From Chitinophagaceae bacterium (lineage in GTDB: Bacteria > Bacteroidota > Bacteroidia > Chitinophagales > Chitinophagaceae): 64,000 nt of DNA. A model generated the notes under the pieces. The model had not been told where the DNA came from. It worked only from the letters and a program-made list of their open reading frames with translations, and ran no database searches. Positions 7,750-16,482 of the stretch are shown piece by piece. The DNA is taken from assembly GCA_003168265.1 (NCBI GenBank), contig PMSV01000011.1, positions 1-64,000 on the forward strand. Direction: 5' to 3'. The translations under genes and the position numbers were made by a program. Position 1 is the stretch's first letter. Each line of letters starts with the position of its first letter.

Positions 7750-9813
7750 ATGCTTAATTTGCCCGGCAAGATCAGATTGGTGAACAGGAAGTTACATATC
7801 GCCCAGTCAATATTATTATTGTGCTCCATATTGCTTTTCCAGAGCATTTATGCGCAGGATCCCCTTTCCAGATATAAAACCGGAGGAGCCGGAAAATCCG
7901 ATACAACTTTACAACACCGCACCGGCCTGGAAGATTCGATCACCATCCATTATCGCTTCCTGGACTCAAGCAACCTAAGAAAATTCGACTCCTCCATTTT
8001 GGATTTTTCAAAAAAATTTCCCATTCCCTGGAATGACATTTACCTGGGAAATGCAGGCAATGCAGCGAAGGATCTGATCTTCCGGCCGCATTTGCAGCCC
8101 GGCTTCGACCCGGGCTTCCATGCATATGACACCTATCTCTATAATCCTGAAGAAACTCGTTTCTATACGACGACCAGGCCCTATGCGGAGCTCGGCTATC
8201 TGCTGGGCAGCAAATCTGAACAATTGATCAGTATAACTTTTGCCCAAAACATCACTCCAAACTGGAGTTGGGCATTTCAATACCGCCTCTTGAATTCCTC
8301 CGGAACATTTAATAACCAGAACAGCAACAATAATAACTATCGATTGAACTCTTGGTACCAGTCTAATGACAAGCGTTACCAGCTATTCTTCATTACAGTT
8401 GCCAATAAGATCCAATCCTCTGAAAACGGGGGCTTGCAAAACGATTCCCTGCTGAATTCCAATTCCTATAGCGACCGCAGCACCATCCCCACCTGGTTGG
8501 GTGGATCCGTGTATTCCTCAAGTAATTTTTTCACTAAGACTTTCACTACGGCAACCCAATATTCCAACCTTACCTTACTTGTCAGGCAGCAATACGATAT
8601 CATCGGAAAAAAAGACTCCATTGTCACTGACACCAGCCTCGTCCTGCTTTTTTATCCCAAGTTCCGCGCTGAACACACTATCCAGTACAAAAGCTATAGC
8701 TACAATTTCTTCGACGACAATGTTGACACTGCCTATTATAATGCCCATTACGGCATACAATTCGGTTCTCCCTATACCATCGTGTCTTCCGTTCCCAGCG
8801 ACACATTGAATAAAAAGGATTCCTGGCAGGAATTGATCAATGATTTCTCCCTTTACCAGTTTCCGGATCCAAAAAACGCCCAGCAATTTCTGCGGGCAGG
8901 GATCACATTAGAAAACCTGGGTGGAGAATTTGATAGCAGCAGTCACCATTTTTACAATCTCTATATGCACGGGGAATATAGAAACAAAACCCGCAATCAA
9001 AAATGGGATATCGAAGCCAATGGGAAGCTCTATATAAATGGGATGAACGCGGGGGATTATAGCGCCTATATCAGCCTGAGAAGATACATCAGCAGGGAAA
9101 TCGGATTTTTTCAGGCTGGCTTTGAAAACGTAAACAGGACCCCCTCATTTAATTTTAATCGCGAAAGTAGTTTCGCTTACGTCTTCCCCTCCTCATTGGC
9201 CAAGGAAAACACGACCCATATATTCGCGTCCCTGGACCAGCTACCCTTTCATCTCAGGCTGACTGGTAATTATTACCTGATCAGCAATTATACTTATTAT
9301 GCAAACTACAATGAGGCCTTGCAGCAATCCACAATATTTAATATCCTGCAGATCACGGCTGAAAAAACATTTGTACTTCATAAGAACTGGAAATGGCATG
9401 CCACAGTAGTTTATCAACAGAAAGCCGGACCCGCCACGGTAAATTTCCCGGCCATACTCACCCGCAACCAGATTGGTTATGAAGGCAATTTTGGCTACCG
9501 CAACCTGAACCTGGCATTCGGCCTTGAAATCCGGTATTATACCGGATACAAGGCGGACGGCTTCGCGCCAGTACTCGGCCAGTTCTTTTATCAAAACGAA
9601 ACGACAATCCGTCAAGAGGTGCCCGATATCAGTTTATATGTCCATATGCGAATCCGAAGCTTCACCGCCTATGCCCGCGCAGAAAACCTGAATACGCTGC
9701 AGATAAACCAGACCAACGGATTTGGCTTTAATAATTACAATTTCGTAGCCCCCAATTATCCGTTCATGGGGCTTCAGATCAGGTTTGGTATTTTCTGGTC
9801 CTTCGTCAATTAG
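7750..9813 (+). CDS. Putative outer-membrane porin (Porin_10-like)
   Basis: 687 residues. A signal sequence (about 18-36, ending 'LFQSIYAQ') is followed by a long beta-barrel rich in alternating hydrophobic and polar residues, Tyr, Asn and Ser, with a C-terminal 'PFMGLQIRFGIFWSFVN' barrel strand. The early segment 'FPIPWNDIYLGNAGNAAKDLIFRP' and the 'YLLGSKSEQLISITFAQN' strand match the pattern of the large Bacteroidota 'putative porin' family. It probably forms a channel; the solute is unknown. Signal peptide prediction would also allow a later start near residue 10. Confidence 0.8.
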   Translation: MLNLPGKIRLVNRKLHIAQSILLLCSILLFQSIYAQDPLSRYKTGGAGKSDTTLQHRTGLEDSITIHYRFLDSSNLRKFDSSILDFSKKFPIPWNDIYLGNAGNAAKDLIFRPHLQPGFDPGFHAYDTYLYNPEETRFYTTTRPYAELGYLLGSKSEQLISITFAQNITPNWSWAFQYRLLNSSGTFNNQNSNNNNYRLNSWYQSNDKRYQLFFITVANKIQSSENGGLQNDSLLNSNSYSDRSTIPTWLGGSVYSSSNFFTKTFTTATQYSNLTLLVRQQYDIIGKKDSIVTDTSLVLLFYPKFRAEHTIQYKSYSYNFFDDNVDTAYYNAHYGIQFGSPYTIVSSVPSDTLNKKDSWQELINDFSLYQFPDPKNAQQFLRAGITLENLGGEFDSSSHHFYNLYMHGEYRNKTRNQKWDIEANGKLYINGMNAGDYSAYISLRRYISREIGFFQAGFENVNRTPSFNFNRESSFAYVFPSSLAKENTTHIFASLDQLPFHLRLTGNYYLISNYTYYANYNEALQQSTIFNILQITAEKTFVLHKNWKWHATVVYQQKAGPATVNFPAILTRNQIGYEGNFGYRNLNLAFGLEIRYYTGYKADGFAPVLGQFFYQNETTIRQEVPDISLYVHMRIRSFTAYARAENLNTLQINQTNGFGFNNYNFVAPNYPFMGLQIRFGIFWSFVN

Positions 9814-9854
9814 GAGTCAATTAAGAGCCAGGTTGTATTTGGGCAAAATAGCCT

Positions 9855-9862
9855 TAATTTTG
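9855..9862 (+). promoter_or_regulatory. Promoter of the metal-handling block
   Basis: TAATTTTG matches TAnnTTTG. It overlaps the GTG that opens the listed ORF at 9862, which therefore cannot be the real start and points to the GTG at 9874. Confidence 0.6.
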
Positions 9863-9873
9863 TGTTACCGAAT

Positions 9874-10254
9874 GTGAAAAAGATAACACTCTCCATAGCA
9901 ACGCTCATCTACCTCGTAGTCGCCACTGGCATTGCGGTGCAGGCCAATTATTGCATGGGGAGACTATACAGTATTGCCTACGGACATAAAGATTCCGGCA
10001 AATGCCGTCATTGCGGGATGGAAAAAAATGGATGTTGCCATAGTGATTCTAAATTCGTCAAATTAACGGGCGATCAGCAATTTGTAAAATCGGAATTAAC
10101 GTTTTCGCCTACTGTTATCCACCTCAACTCAATACAGATCAACCTTACTCAACCTTTACAGGGTAAAGAGAGCCATTCTCCAATTAATATCCACATTCCG
10201 CCTGATCGGAACAAAACTCTTACCTACCTGATGGATTGTTCGTTCCGGATTTGA
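9874..10254 (+). CDS. HYC_CC_PP-like small exported metal-associated protein
   Basis: About 126 residues from the GTG at 9874; the track start at 9862 lies inside the promoter. An N-terminal hydrophobic segment (SIATLIYLVVATGIAVQA) is a signal or anchor, followed by 'NYC', 'CRHCGMEKNGCCH' and a late 'IHIPPDRNKT'. The order of HYC-like, CC and PP motifs is that of a small Bacteroidota family that I know as HYC_CC_PP, found next to HMA-bearing TonB receptors, as here. The clustered Cys/His suggests soft-metal (copper?) binding in the periplasm. Function is inferred only from composition and neighbourhood. Confidence 0.7.
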   Translation: MKKITLSIATLIYLVVATGIAVQANYCMGRLYSIAYGHKDSGKCRHCGMEKNGCCHSDSKFVKLTGDQQFVKSELTFSPTVIHLNSIQINLTQPLQGKESHSPINIHIPPDRNKTLTYLMDCSFRI

Positions 10255-10324
10255 TTTTGAATTCCGTGGATCTGAAAAAGACCTGCAAGGGAATCCTCAT
10301 TTTCAAATTTATATCGTTCAATTC

Positions 10325-12889
10325 ATGTATAAAATTCTGCTTCCTTCAATTCTCCTGTTCCTCCTATGCAAACCCCTCATTGCACAGAAAAAAAATCTGA
10401 AATCAGATTCACTTATTGTCTATGGCAACTGCGAGCAATGCAAAAAAAGAATAGAAAAAACCCTGACAAACTGGGGAATTGCATTTGCCCAGTGGGATAT
10501 AGAAACCAAAATACTGAAGGTAGGCTTTGACAGCACACGTTTTGATGATTTAAAAATCCAGAAAAAACTGGCCGATGCGGGTCACGACACTAGGAACTTT
10601 CAGGCTTCCAAAAAAGCCTATGATCGCTTGCCGCTATGTTGTCATTATGCACGTTATCAGCCATCCTTCGACCAAAAAAAGGACTCTGCTGGCTTGCAAC
10701 CGGAGCCTGCATCCATGCATATCGTGACTGGGCTTGTCCTTGAAGAAGATCAAAAAGGCAAATTCTCTCCAATTGCCGGAGCGACCATTCAACTACTTGG
10801 CGCCAACCATTTCACCCAGTCAGATACCCAGGGTATTTTTCAGATAGAAACGGATATACCTGCCCTGCTCCAGGTCTCCTATATTGGATTCAGGCCTGAC
10901 ACCCTCAGCATCAGCTCCCTCAGCGAAATAAAAATCATACTCAAGGATCTGTCAACTGCAAGTATGCATGAAATCGTTGTAGAAGGGCGCAGTCCAACCA
11001 CTCATATTTCATCTCTGAGTGCTTTCAATACCATGCAAATGGGGTCTCGAGAACTCACAAAAGCCGCCTGCTGCAACCTGAGTGAAAGTTTCGAGACCAG
11101 TCCTTCAGTTGATGTAAGTTATACGGACGCTATCCGCGGCATCCGGCAAATCCAATTATTGGGGCTTTCCGAAAGCTATGTGCAATTGCTTACGGAGAAC
11201 ACACCGGAAATCAGGGGGCTTGCCGGAAGCTCAGGGCTCAGTTTCATTCCGGGATCCTGGATGGAAAGCATTCAGCTTAGCAAAGGAGCAGGCTCTGTGG
11301 TGAATGGCTATGAAGGCCTGGCTGGCCAGATCAATGTGGAAGAGATAAAACCGGACCATGGCGATCCTCTTTTTATAAACGCCTATGCAGACCAGATGGG
11401 GAGGATTGAATCCTCGGTCGATCTCTCAAAAAAACTTAATGATCGTTGGAGCACCTCCCTTCTGACCCATGGAGATGCCGAACTCTTGAAAACCGATGCC
11501 AATAAAGACGGCTTTATGGATCTTCCGCTCGGCAGACAATTAAACCTCATCGACAGATGGAAATATGTGGACAATAAAGGATTCATAGCCCAATTCTCTG
11601 TGAAGGCCCTAACAGATAATCGCCAGGGAGGCCAAATGGATTTCGATCCTGAAAAAGACAAGTTCACGGCCAATTCCTATGGGGTCGGCATTGATCAAAA
11701 GCAATTCAATTTAACCGGGAAGCTCGGCTATATTTTTCCGGAGCAGAAATACAAGAGTATTGGACTGATCCTTTCGGCTTCAGATTATTCAAATGACTCC
11801 TATTATGGATTAACCAGCTACCAGGGAAAAGAAGGATCATTTTATGCCAACCTTATCTACCAATCCATTATCCAGTCAACGGCCCATAAGTTTAGAACCG
11901 GACTAAGTTTTGATGATCAGAGTGACCGGGAATCCATGAACAGCAAAAACTACAGTCGCCAGGAAATTGTTCCCGGGATCTTCTTCGAGTATACTTATAC
12001 TAACTCCTGGTTCACCGCCATCGCAGGCATCCGGGAAGACCACCACAATGCCTATGGCTTTATTACTACACCCCGGCTTCATTTGAAATTTGATCTGGAC
12101 AAAAAGACCAATTTGCGGCTTTCCGGAGGTTCAGGCTTCCGTTTAGCCGATATCTTTTCAGAAAATGCAGGCCTTTTCGTAAGCTCAAGGCAATACAGCA
12201 TACTGAATCGGGGATCTGATTATGGGTATGGCCTCAATCCGAATAAAGCATGGAATTATGGGGCAAACCTGGTCCGCCAATTGAATATAAGAGGACACAC
12301 AGGCTCCTTGAGCCTGGATCTCTACCATACCTATTTCATCCGCCAGGTCGTTGTTGACGTCGATCAAAGTCCTCAGGAAATCCTCTTTTATAACCTGAAT
12401 GGCCGTTCCTTTGCAAGTAGTATTCAATTGGAATGGAACCAGGAAATCATCAAAAGGCTAGAGCTTCGGCTGGCTTATCGCTGGATGGACGTGGAGCAAA
12501 CCTACCATGGCATCCTCATGGAAAAACCTCTCATTGCCCGAAACAGGACCCTGGGGAATATCGCCTATGAAACGGCCAGCCATTGGAAATTTGACTATAC
12601 TTCACAGCTCATTGGGAAAAAAAGGCTTCCTGACACAGAGTCCAATCCGGCAGGTAAACAGTTCGGAGATTATTCATCCCCCTATGTCCAGATGAATGTG
12701 CAGGTGACCAGGCAATTCGTCCGGTATTGGGACGTTTATACTGGGGTGGAGAACCTGACCGGTTTCACTCAGAAAGACCGGATCATCGATCCTACCGAAC
12801 CCTTTGGGAAATATTTCGACGCCTCCATTGTCTGGGGGCCCGTCGTCGGCAGAATGGTCTATGCGGGAATGAGGTTCAAAATTAAATAA
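10325..12889 (+). CDS. TonB-dependent receptor with N-terminal heavy-metal-associated (HMA) domain
   Basis: 854 residues. Signal peptide (1-20), then an HMA-like domain (about 28-92) with the metal-binding 'GNCEQCKKR' (Cys36, Cys39) and a further pair in 'LPLCCHYARY' (Cys105-106). Next are a carboxypeptidase-regulatory-like beta domain (about 130-215, 'VTGLVLEEDQKGKFSPIAGATIQLLG'), a plug with 'VEGRSP' and 'IPGSWMESIQLSKGAGSVVNGYEGLAGQINVE', and a beta-barrel ending 'VYAGMRFKIK'. It takes up a ligand across the outer membrane using TonB energy. The HMA domain points to a metal or metal complex, with copper the likeliest. It lies between the HYC_CC_PP-like gene and the CC-peptide/thioredoxin pair, probably in one operon. 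Confidence 0.92.
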   Translation: MYKILLPSILLFLLCKPLIAQKKNLKSDSLIVYGNCEQCKKRIEKTLTNWGIAFAQWDIETKILKVGFDSTRFDDLKIQKKLADAGHDTRNFQASKKAYDRLPLCCHYARYQPSFDQKKDSAGLQPEPASMHIVTGLVLEEDQKGKFSPIAGATIQLLGANHFTQSDTQGIFQIETDIPALLQVSYIGFRPDTLSISSLSEIKIILKDLSTASMHEIVVEGRSPTTHISSLSAFNTMQMGSRELTKAACCNLSESFETSPSVDVSYTDAIRGIRQIQLLGLSESYVQLLTENTPEIRGLAGSSGLSFIPGSWMESIQLSKGAGSVVNGYEGLAGQINVEEIKPDHGDPLFINAYADQMGRIESSVDLSKKLNDRWSTSLLTHGDAELLKTDANKDGFMDLPLGRQLNLIDRWKYVDNKGFIAQFSVKALTDNRQGGQMDFDPEKDKFTANSYGVGIDQKQFNLTGKLGYIFPEQKYKSIGLILSASDYSNDSYYGLTSYQGKEGSFYANLIYQSIIQSTAHKFRTGLSFDDQSDRESMNSKNYSRQEIVPGIFFEYTYTNSWFTAIAGIREDHHNAYGFITTPRLHLKFDLDKKTNLRLSGGSGFRLADIFSENAGLFVSSRQYSILNRGSDYGYGLNPNKAWNYGANLVRQLNIRGHTGSLSLDLYHTYFIRQVVVDVDQSPQEILFYNLNGRSFASSIQLEWNQEIIKRLELRLAYRWMDVEQTYHGILMEKPLIARNRTLGNIAYETASHWKFDYTSQLIGKKRLPDTESNPAGKQFGDYSSPYVQMNVQVTRQFVRYWDVYTGVENLTGFTQKDRIIDPTEPFGKYFDASIVWGPVVGRMVYAGMRFKIK

Positions 12890-12899
12890 AGATTTAACC

Positions 12900-12971
12900 A
12901 TGCAGAAGATATTGATCAGGGTATTAAAATTCATTCAATCGCTATTTAAAAAGAAGGATTGTTGTAAATGA
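12900..12971 (+). CDS. 23-residue basic amphipathic peptide ending KKKDCCK
   Basis: This small ORF is below the track cutoff. From the ATG at 12900 it encodes a hydrophobic/basic helix (ILIRVLKFIQSLF) followed by KKKDCCK and a TGA whose ATGA overlaps the start of the next gene. It starts 10 bp after the receptor stop. Tight spacing, the overlapping stop-start and a metal-like Cys-Cys tail in a metal-handling operon argue that it is translated, either as a membrane-associated metal-binding peptide or as a coupling device for the thioredoxin gene. I do not know a named family. Confidence 0.6.
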   Translation: MQKILIRVLKFIQSLFKKKDCCK

Positions 12972-13453
12972 AAAAGCTGCTTAACATTGTATTAAACCTG
13001 ATGCTGGTGCAAATCCTCTCAGCCCAGGTAAATCTCAATTCCCCTGCCCCTGAAATCACGCTATTGAATCAGGAAGGGCGGCTGGTTCATCTCTCCGATT
13101 ACCGTGGTAGGATCGTAATCGTAGATTTCTGGGCAAGCTGGTGTGGTCCCTGTCGTCAAAGCAATCCCCATTTGCTCCGTTTCTATAAAAAATACCATCC
13201 CATGGGCCTTGAAGTCCTCGGTGTCTCTCTTGACCAGGATCCTGAAGCCTGGAAAGCTGCAGTCAAACATGATAAATTAGAATGGCAACAGGTTAATGAC
13301 ACTAAAGGCTGGGACGCTTCTTCGGCCGGAGCTTATGCTGTTGACGCCATTCCGGCATCCTTCCTTATAGATCGGAAGGGAAATATCCGTTCGATCAACC
13401 AGGTCGGAAAAGAACTCGAGGCAGAAGTAAAAGAATTGATGAAAAATCAGTAG
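12968..13453 (+). CDS. TlpA/ResA-type periplasmic thioredoxin-like protein
   Basis: 161 residues: signal peptide (about 1-20, 'LNLMLVQILSAQ'), then an AhpC/TSA-Redoxin fold with 'FWASWCGPCRQSNPHLLRF' (redox Cys59 and Cys62) and the cis-Pro region 'VDAIPASFLIDRKGNI'. Such proteins reduce disulfides or metal-site thiols outside the cytoplasm. Its start codon overlaps the stop of the 23-residue peptide (ATGA). In this operon it may keep the Cys-rich metal proteins reduced; that is inference. Confidence 0.9.
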   Translation: MKKLLNIVLNLMLVQILSAQVNLNSPAPEITLLNQEGRLVHLSDYRGRIVIVDFWASWCGPCRQSNPHLLRFYKKYHPMGLEVLGVSLDQDPEAWKAAVKHDKLEWQQVNDTKGWDASSAGAYAVDAIPASFLIDRKGNIRSINQVGKELEAEVKELMKNQ

Positions 13454-13474
13454 TGGGGGGCTCTGAAATACAGT

Positions 13475-14455
13475 CTAGCATTCAGGCTCTTCGCAATGGG
13501 CATTATCTGTTTCCACCTCAATAGTGGCATGCTTTATATTCAGATGCTCCAGTTCATGCTTCACCCGATGCTTGATATTTTCAATTTCCACCAGATCAGT
13601 ATTCTTATCCACAACAATATGCCCCGTCAATGCATTCTCTGTCGTACTCAATCCCCAGATATGAATATGATGAAAATCTTTTACCCCTCCGATCTTGCTT
13701 ACATGGGATTTAACATCATTCATATCGATTTGATCCGGCACCCCATCCAGCGAAAGGCGCAGGCTGTCTCTGAGAAGGTTCCAGGTACTACCCAGTATCA
13801 CTAAGGCTATGACGATGCTCAGGACCGGGTCAATCCAATATAAGTGGGTATAAAAAATAATAAATCCGCCCACCACTAATCCGGCAGAAACAATTGCGTC
13901 CGAAAGCAGGTGCAGGAAAGCGCTTTTCACATTCAGATCGCTATCCTTATTGCGGAAGAAGAGCATAGCGGTCACTGTATTGATTAGAATACCAATCGCT
14001 GCCACCAAAGCAATTGTTTTGCCCGGCAGTGGTTCCGGAGCGATCAAACGATGGACCGCCTCATAGCCTATCGCTCCGATGGAGACAAGCAATATCGAGG
14101 CATTCAGCAAGGCTACCAGGATAGTCGTCTTTTTAAACCCGTAGGTATATTTTTCATTGGCCTTGACCCTGGTCAGGCGCAAAGCAATCAGGGACATCGA
14201 TAAACTGGCCACATCGGCCAGGTTATGGCCGGCATCGGAAAGCAGGGAAAGCGAATGAATAAAAAATCCGACAAAAGCTTCGATCAGCACAAAGGTAAAA
14301 TTCAGAATGATGCCGATAATAAAAGCCCTATTCACATGCTTTATATCGACAACATGGTTGTGATGATGGTGGTGGCCATGCCCATGGCCGTTGCCATGGG
14401 CATGGGAATGATCTTGCGGTTCTTGTTCCTGGCCATGATTATGAGAATGCTCCAT
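13475..14455 (-). CDS. Cation diffusion facilitator (CDF) family metal exporter
   Basis: The ORF opens at 14515, but the ATG at 14455 gives the usual CDF N-terminus and about 326 residues. A near-consensus -7 box (TTAATTTG, 14469-14476 on the minus strand) upstream of that ATG supports it. The protein starts with a His-rich metal-binding tail (alternating HSHNHG and HGHHHHH), then six membrane helices with the metal-site motifs 'HNLADVASLSMS' and 'LLSDAIVSAG', and a C-terminal cytoplasmic domain ('FHHIHIWGLS'). CzcD/ZitB-type members export Zn, Co or Cd by proton antiport. It ends convergently 21 bp from the thioredoxin gene, next to the metal block. Confidence 0.94.
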   Translation of the reverse strand: MEHSHNHGQEQEPQDHSHAHGNGHGHGHHHHHNHVVDIKHVNRAFIIGIILNFTFVLIEAFVGFFIHSLSLLSDAGHNLADVASLSMSLIALRLTRVKANEKYTYGFKKTTILVALLNASILLVSIGAIGYEAVHRLIAPEPLPGKTIALVAAIGILINTVTAMLFFRNKDSDLNVKSAFLHLLSDAIVSAGLVVGGFIIFYTHLYWIDPVLSIVIALVILGSTWNLLRDSLRLSLDGVPDQIDMNDVKSHVSKIGGVKDFHHIHIWGLSTTENALTGHIVVDKNTDLVEIENIKHRVKHELEHLNIKHATIEVETDNAHCEEPEC

Positions 14456-14519
14456 AAATCTATACCTGCAAATTAAGTCTTCTAACTGAATCCTTGCCGG
14501 GCCAAATGCCAGCAATTCA

Positions 14520-14837
14520 TCAAATGGACCGGTAATCTTCCCTCACCGGCGCAAAACTGTCGATTATCTTGCAATCCGTCAGCGCCACTGCGCTATGCGG
14601 TATATTGGAATGGATCACATATACCGAACCTGGACCTAAAACCATTTCCTGCCCCCTGATTCGCATCTTCAACTCCCCTTGCAGGATATGGGTAATTTGC
14701 TCATGGGGATGTCTGTGTTCTTCCAAAACGCTCCCTTTTTTGATTTCCCAAAACGCAAGGGTGCTCTTTTCACCATGCACCATTTTTCCGAAAAAGCCAG
14801 GCCTGATCTCCTGGGTTGGAATATCTTTCAATTTCAT
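14520..14837 (-). CDS. Single-domain cupin protein
   Basis: 105 residues forming one cupin_2 barrel: 'LEEHRHPHEQITHILQGELKMRIRGQ' contains motif 1 with the metal-ligand pattern H-x-H-x(n)-E, and 'GSVYVIHSNIPHSAVAL' is motif 2. No signal peptide. Such proteins are often small isomerases, sugar-binding or regulatory proteins; the substrate is unknown. It lies 64 bp upstream of the CDF gene on the same strand, so co-transcription is possible, though the CDF gene seems to have its own promoter. Confidence 0.85.
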   Translation of the reverse strand: MKLKDIPTQEIRPGFFGKMVHGEKSTLAFWEIKKGSVLEEHRHPHEQITHILQGELKMRIRGQEMVLGPGSVYVIHSNIPHSAVALTDCKIIDSFAPVREDYRSI

Positions 14838-14938
14838 CTGAATATTTATAGTTTTTCTGTTTGCCAGATTTAACCTCGCTCATTCATTTCCCCCTGTAGA
14901 GCAAAATGTGCATGCTCGGTTTCGTCATAAAAAAAATT

Positions 14939-15727
14939 TCAAAGAATAGATCGAACCGCGCCTCCATCCACCGCAATGGTTGTCCCTGTAATATACCCGG
15001 CAATCGGAGAGGCTAAAAAGCTGATCAGCGCTGCCAATTCCTCCGGCCTTCCGATCCTTCTTATGGGTATATCTTTAGCGCGTTCAGCGAGCATCTCTGC
15101 TTCTGTTTTTCCGGGAGGCATATGTTTGAACAGGGTTTCCTTTGTCCGGTCAGTCAGCATTATGCCCGGCGCTACATTATTCACGGTGATCTGATGCGGT
15201 CCTAATTCATTGGACAACATTTTTGCCATTCCGACTACGGCCAGACGCATACTTGTAGACAATACGGAGTTTTCCAAATATGTTTTGACTGAAAGGCTGA
15301 TTATGTTTATGATCCTTCCGGAGCCGGCAGAAATCATGTGCGGAACAGCTAGTCTTGAGAACCTTACCGTGCTCATGAGATTCTGCTGAAATGCCTGCTC
15401 CCACTCTGAATCCGGGAAATCTTCAAATTTTCCAAAAGGGGGGCCTCCTGCATTATTGACAAGGATATCTATTTTCCCGTATTCGCTTACAGCCGTTTCA
15501 ATAAATCGGGCAGCATCTTCAGCTCTTGAAACGTCCGTGACTATAGAAAGGGTGCGAACACCGAATTTTTTCGAAATCTCCGAAGCAGTCCTTTCCAATA
15601 TTTCTGCATTGCGTGCCCCCAAAACAATATCTGCACCTTCTTTGGCAAGGGACTCTGCAGTAGCCTTTCCTAGTCCCTTGCTCGCCGCCAGAACCAGCGC
15701 CGTTTTGCCTTTCAACTGCAAATCCAT
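14939..15727 (-). CDS. Short-chain dehydrogenase/reductase-like protein lacking the usual YxxxK
   Basis: 262 residues, classical SDR length. The cofactor loop 'VLAASKGLGKATAESL' and 'NNAGGPPFG' (NNAG) are present, and the C-terminal 'ITGTTIAVDGGAVRSIL' is typical. Where the catalytic YxxxK should lie, the protein reads 'SVLSTSMRLAVVGMAKML', so Tyr and Lys are both replaced. Related sequences with S/N...R at this place exist among 3-oxoacyl-ACP-reductase-like proteins, so this is a subfamily trait rather than decay. The reaction may be altered or absent. It is a separate transcription unit, 28 bp after the CFI-box gene. Confidence 0.85.
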   Translation of the reverse strand: MDLQLKGKTALVLAASKGLGKATAESLAKEGADIVLGARNAEILERTASEISKKFGVRTLSIVTDVSRAEDAARFIETAVSEYGKIDILVNNAGGPPFGKFEDFPDSEWEQAFQQNLMSTVRFSRLAVPHMISAGSGRIINIISLSVKTYLENSVLSTSMRLAVVGMAKMLSNELGPHQITVNNVAPGIMLTDRTKETLFKHMPPGKTEAEMLAERAKDIPIRRIGRPEELAALISFLASPIAGYITGTTIAVDGGAVRSIL

Positions 15728-15755
15728 AAATATGCTTTTATGATCTGTGTCCGAT

Positions 15756-16448
15756 TCAAAACCTTTCCAATATACGGTCCAATATTCTTTTCCTTATAAA
15801 AGACTTGATCCCGGGTTTGTCTTCGACCCAACGGGCCAGGGCTGGAGAAACAAAATAGTAAAACTGTACAAATAATCTGCCGGGCAGTGAGCGATTAAGG
15901 ACATCATCCCTAAGCCGATAAAAACGCTGTACCTGCCAACTGCTCTCTCCGCCATAAACCGCCGTAGCAATAAAACAACCTTTTTTTCGGGTGGAGCGGG
16001 TCAGGCCAAAATTCTTTTCCTGAATAGTAACAGAGGATAAAGCAATCCTTAAAACGGATTGACGGTGAATACTGATGATCTCGCCGTTAACCTCAACCAG
16101 GTCATCTTTCTCGATATTAAACTCTTTTACCAGTTCAGGGATCTCATCTGAAATTGAAAAAATGAAAAAATGATTGCTGATAAGGCGCAATAATGGGTCG
16201 GATCCGTCTTTAGAACGATAGGTCAGGATAATTTCTTTTTTTTGGAGGTCGATTTCATTGACTACACCTAAAACCGTAATTTCTTTGCCTACAAATTCCT
16301 TCTCCTTAGCGGCGAGCTTTTCGTTCAACAGAGTTTCCTTTCCCGAGTCTTTGAGATTCTTGTACAATTCGAAATAAGGAAGCAGATCATTCAAATTCAT
16401 GCCCGGCAAAATTTTTGCAAAAGTAGCTGAATCGCAGTTCTGTTCCAA
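15756..16448 (-). CDS. CFI-box protein of unknown function
   Basis: 230 residues. The C-terminal part contains 'KKGCFIATAVYGGESSWQVQRFYRLRDDVLNRS', the conserved CFIATA-box (about residues 160-195) that ends many otherwise unrelated bacterial proteins. The preceding region (about 50-150) looks like an OB-like/beta domain ('GKEITVLGVVNEIDLQKKEIILTY'). A hydrophobic patch 'GRLFVQFYYFVSPALARWV' follows the box. The N-terminus may begin later, at the Met near residue 17. The function of the CFI box is unknown to me. It sits between the ATP-grasp-like gene and the SDR on the same strand. Confidence 0.65.
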   Translation of the reverse strand: MEQNCDSATFAKILPGMNLNDLLPYFELYKNLKDSGKETLLNEKLAAKEKEFVGKEITVLGVVNEIDLQKKEIILTYRSKDGSDPLLRLISNHFFIFSISDEIPELVKEFNIEKDDLVEVNGEIISIHRQSVLRIALSSVTIQEKNFGLTRSTRKKGCFIATAVYGGESSWQVQRFYRLRDDVLNRSLPGRLFVQFYYFVSPALARWVEDKPGIKSFIRKRILDRILERF

Positions 16449-16482
16449 CCCCTATATGATCAAAATATCCTTATTCCTGGCT

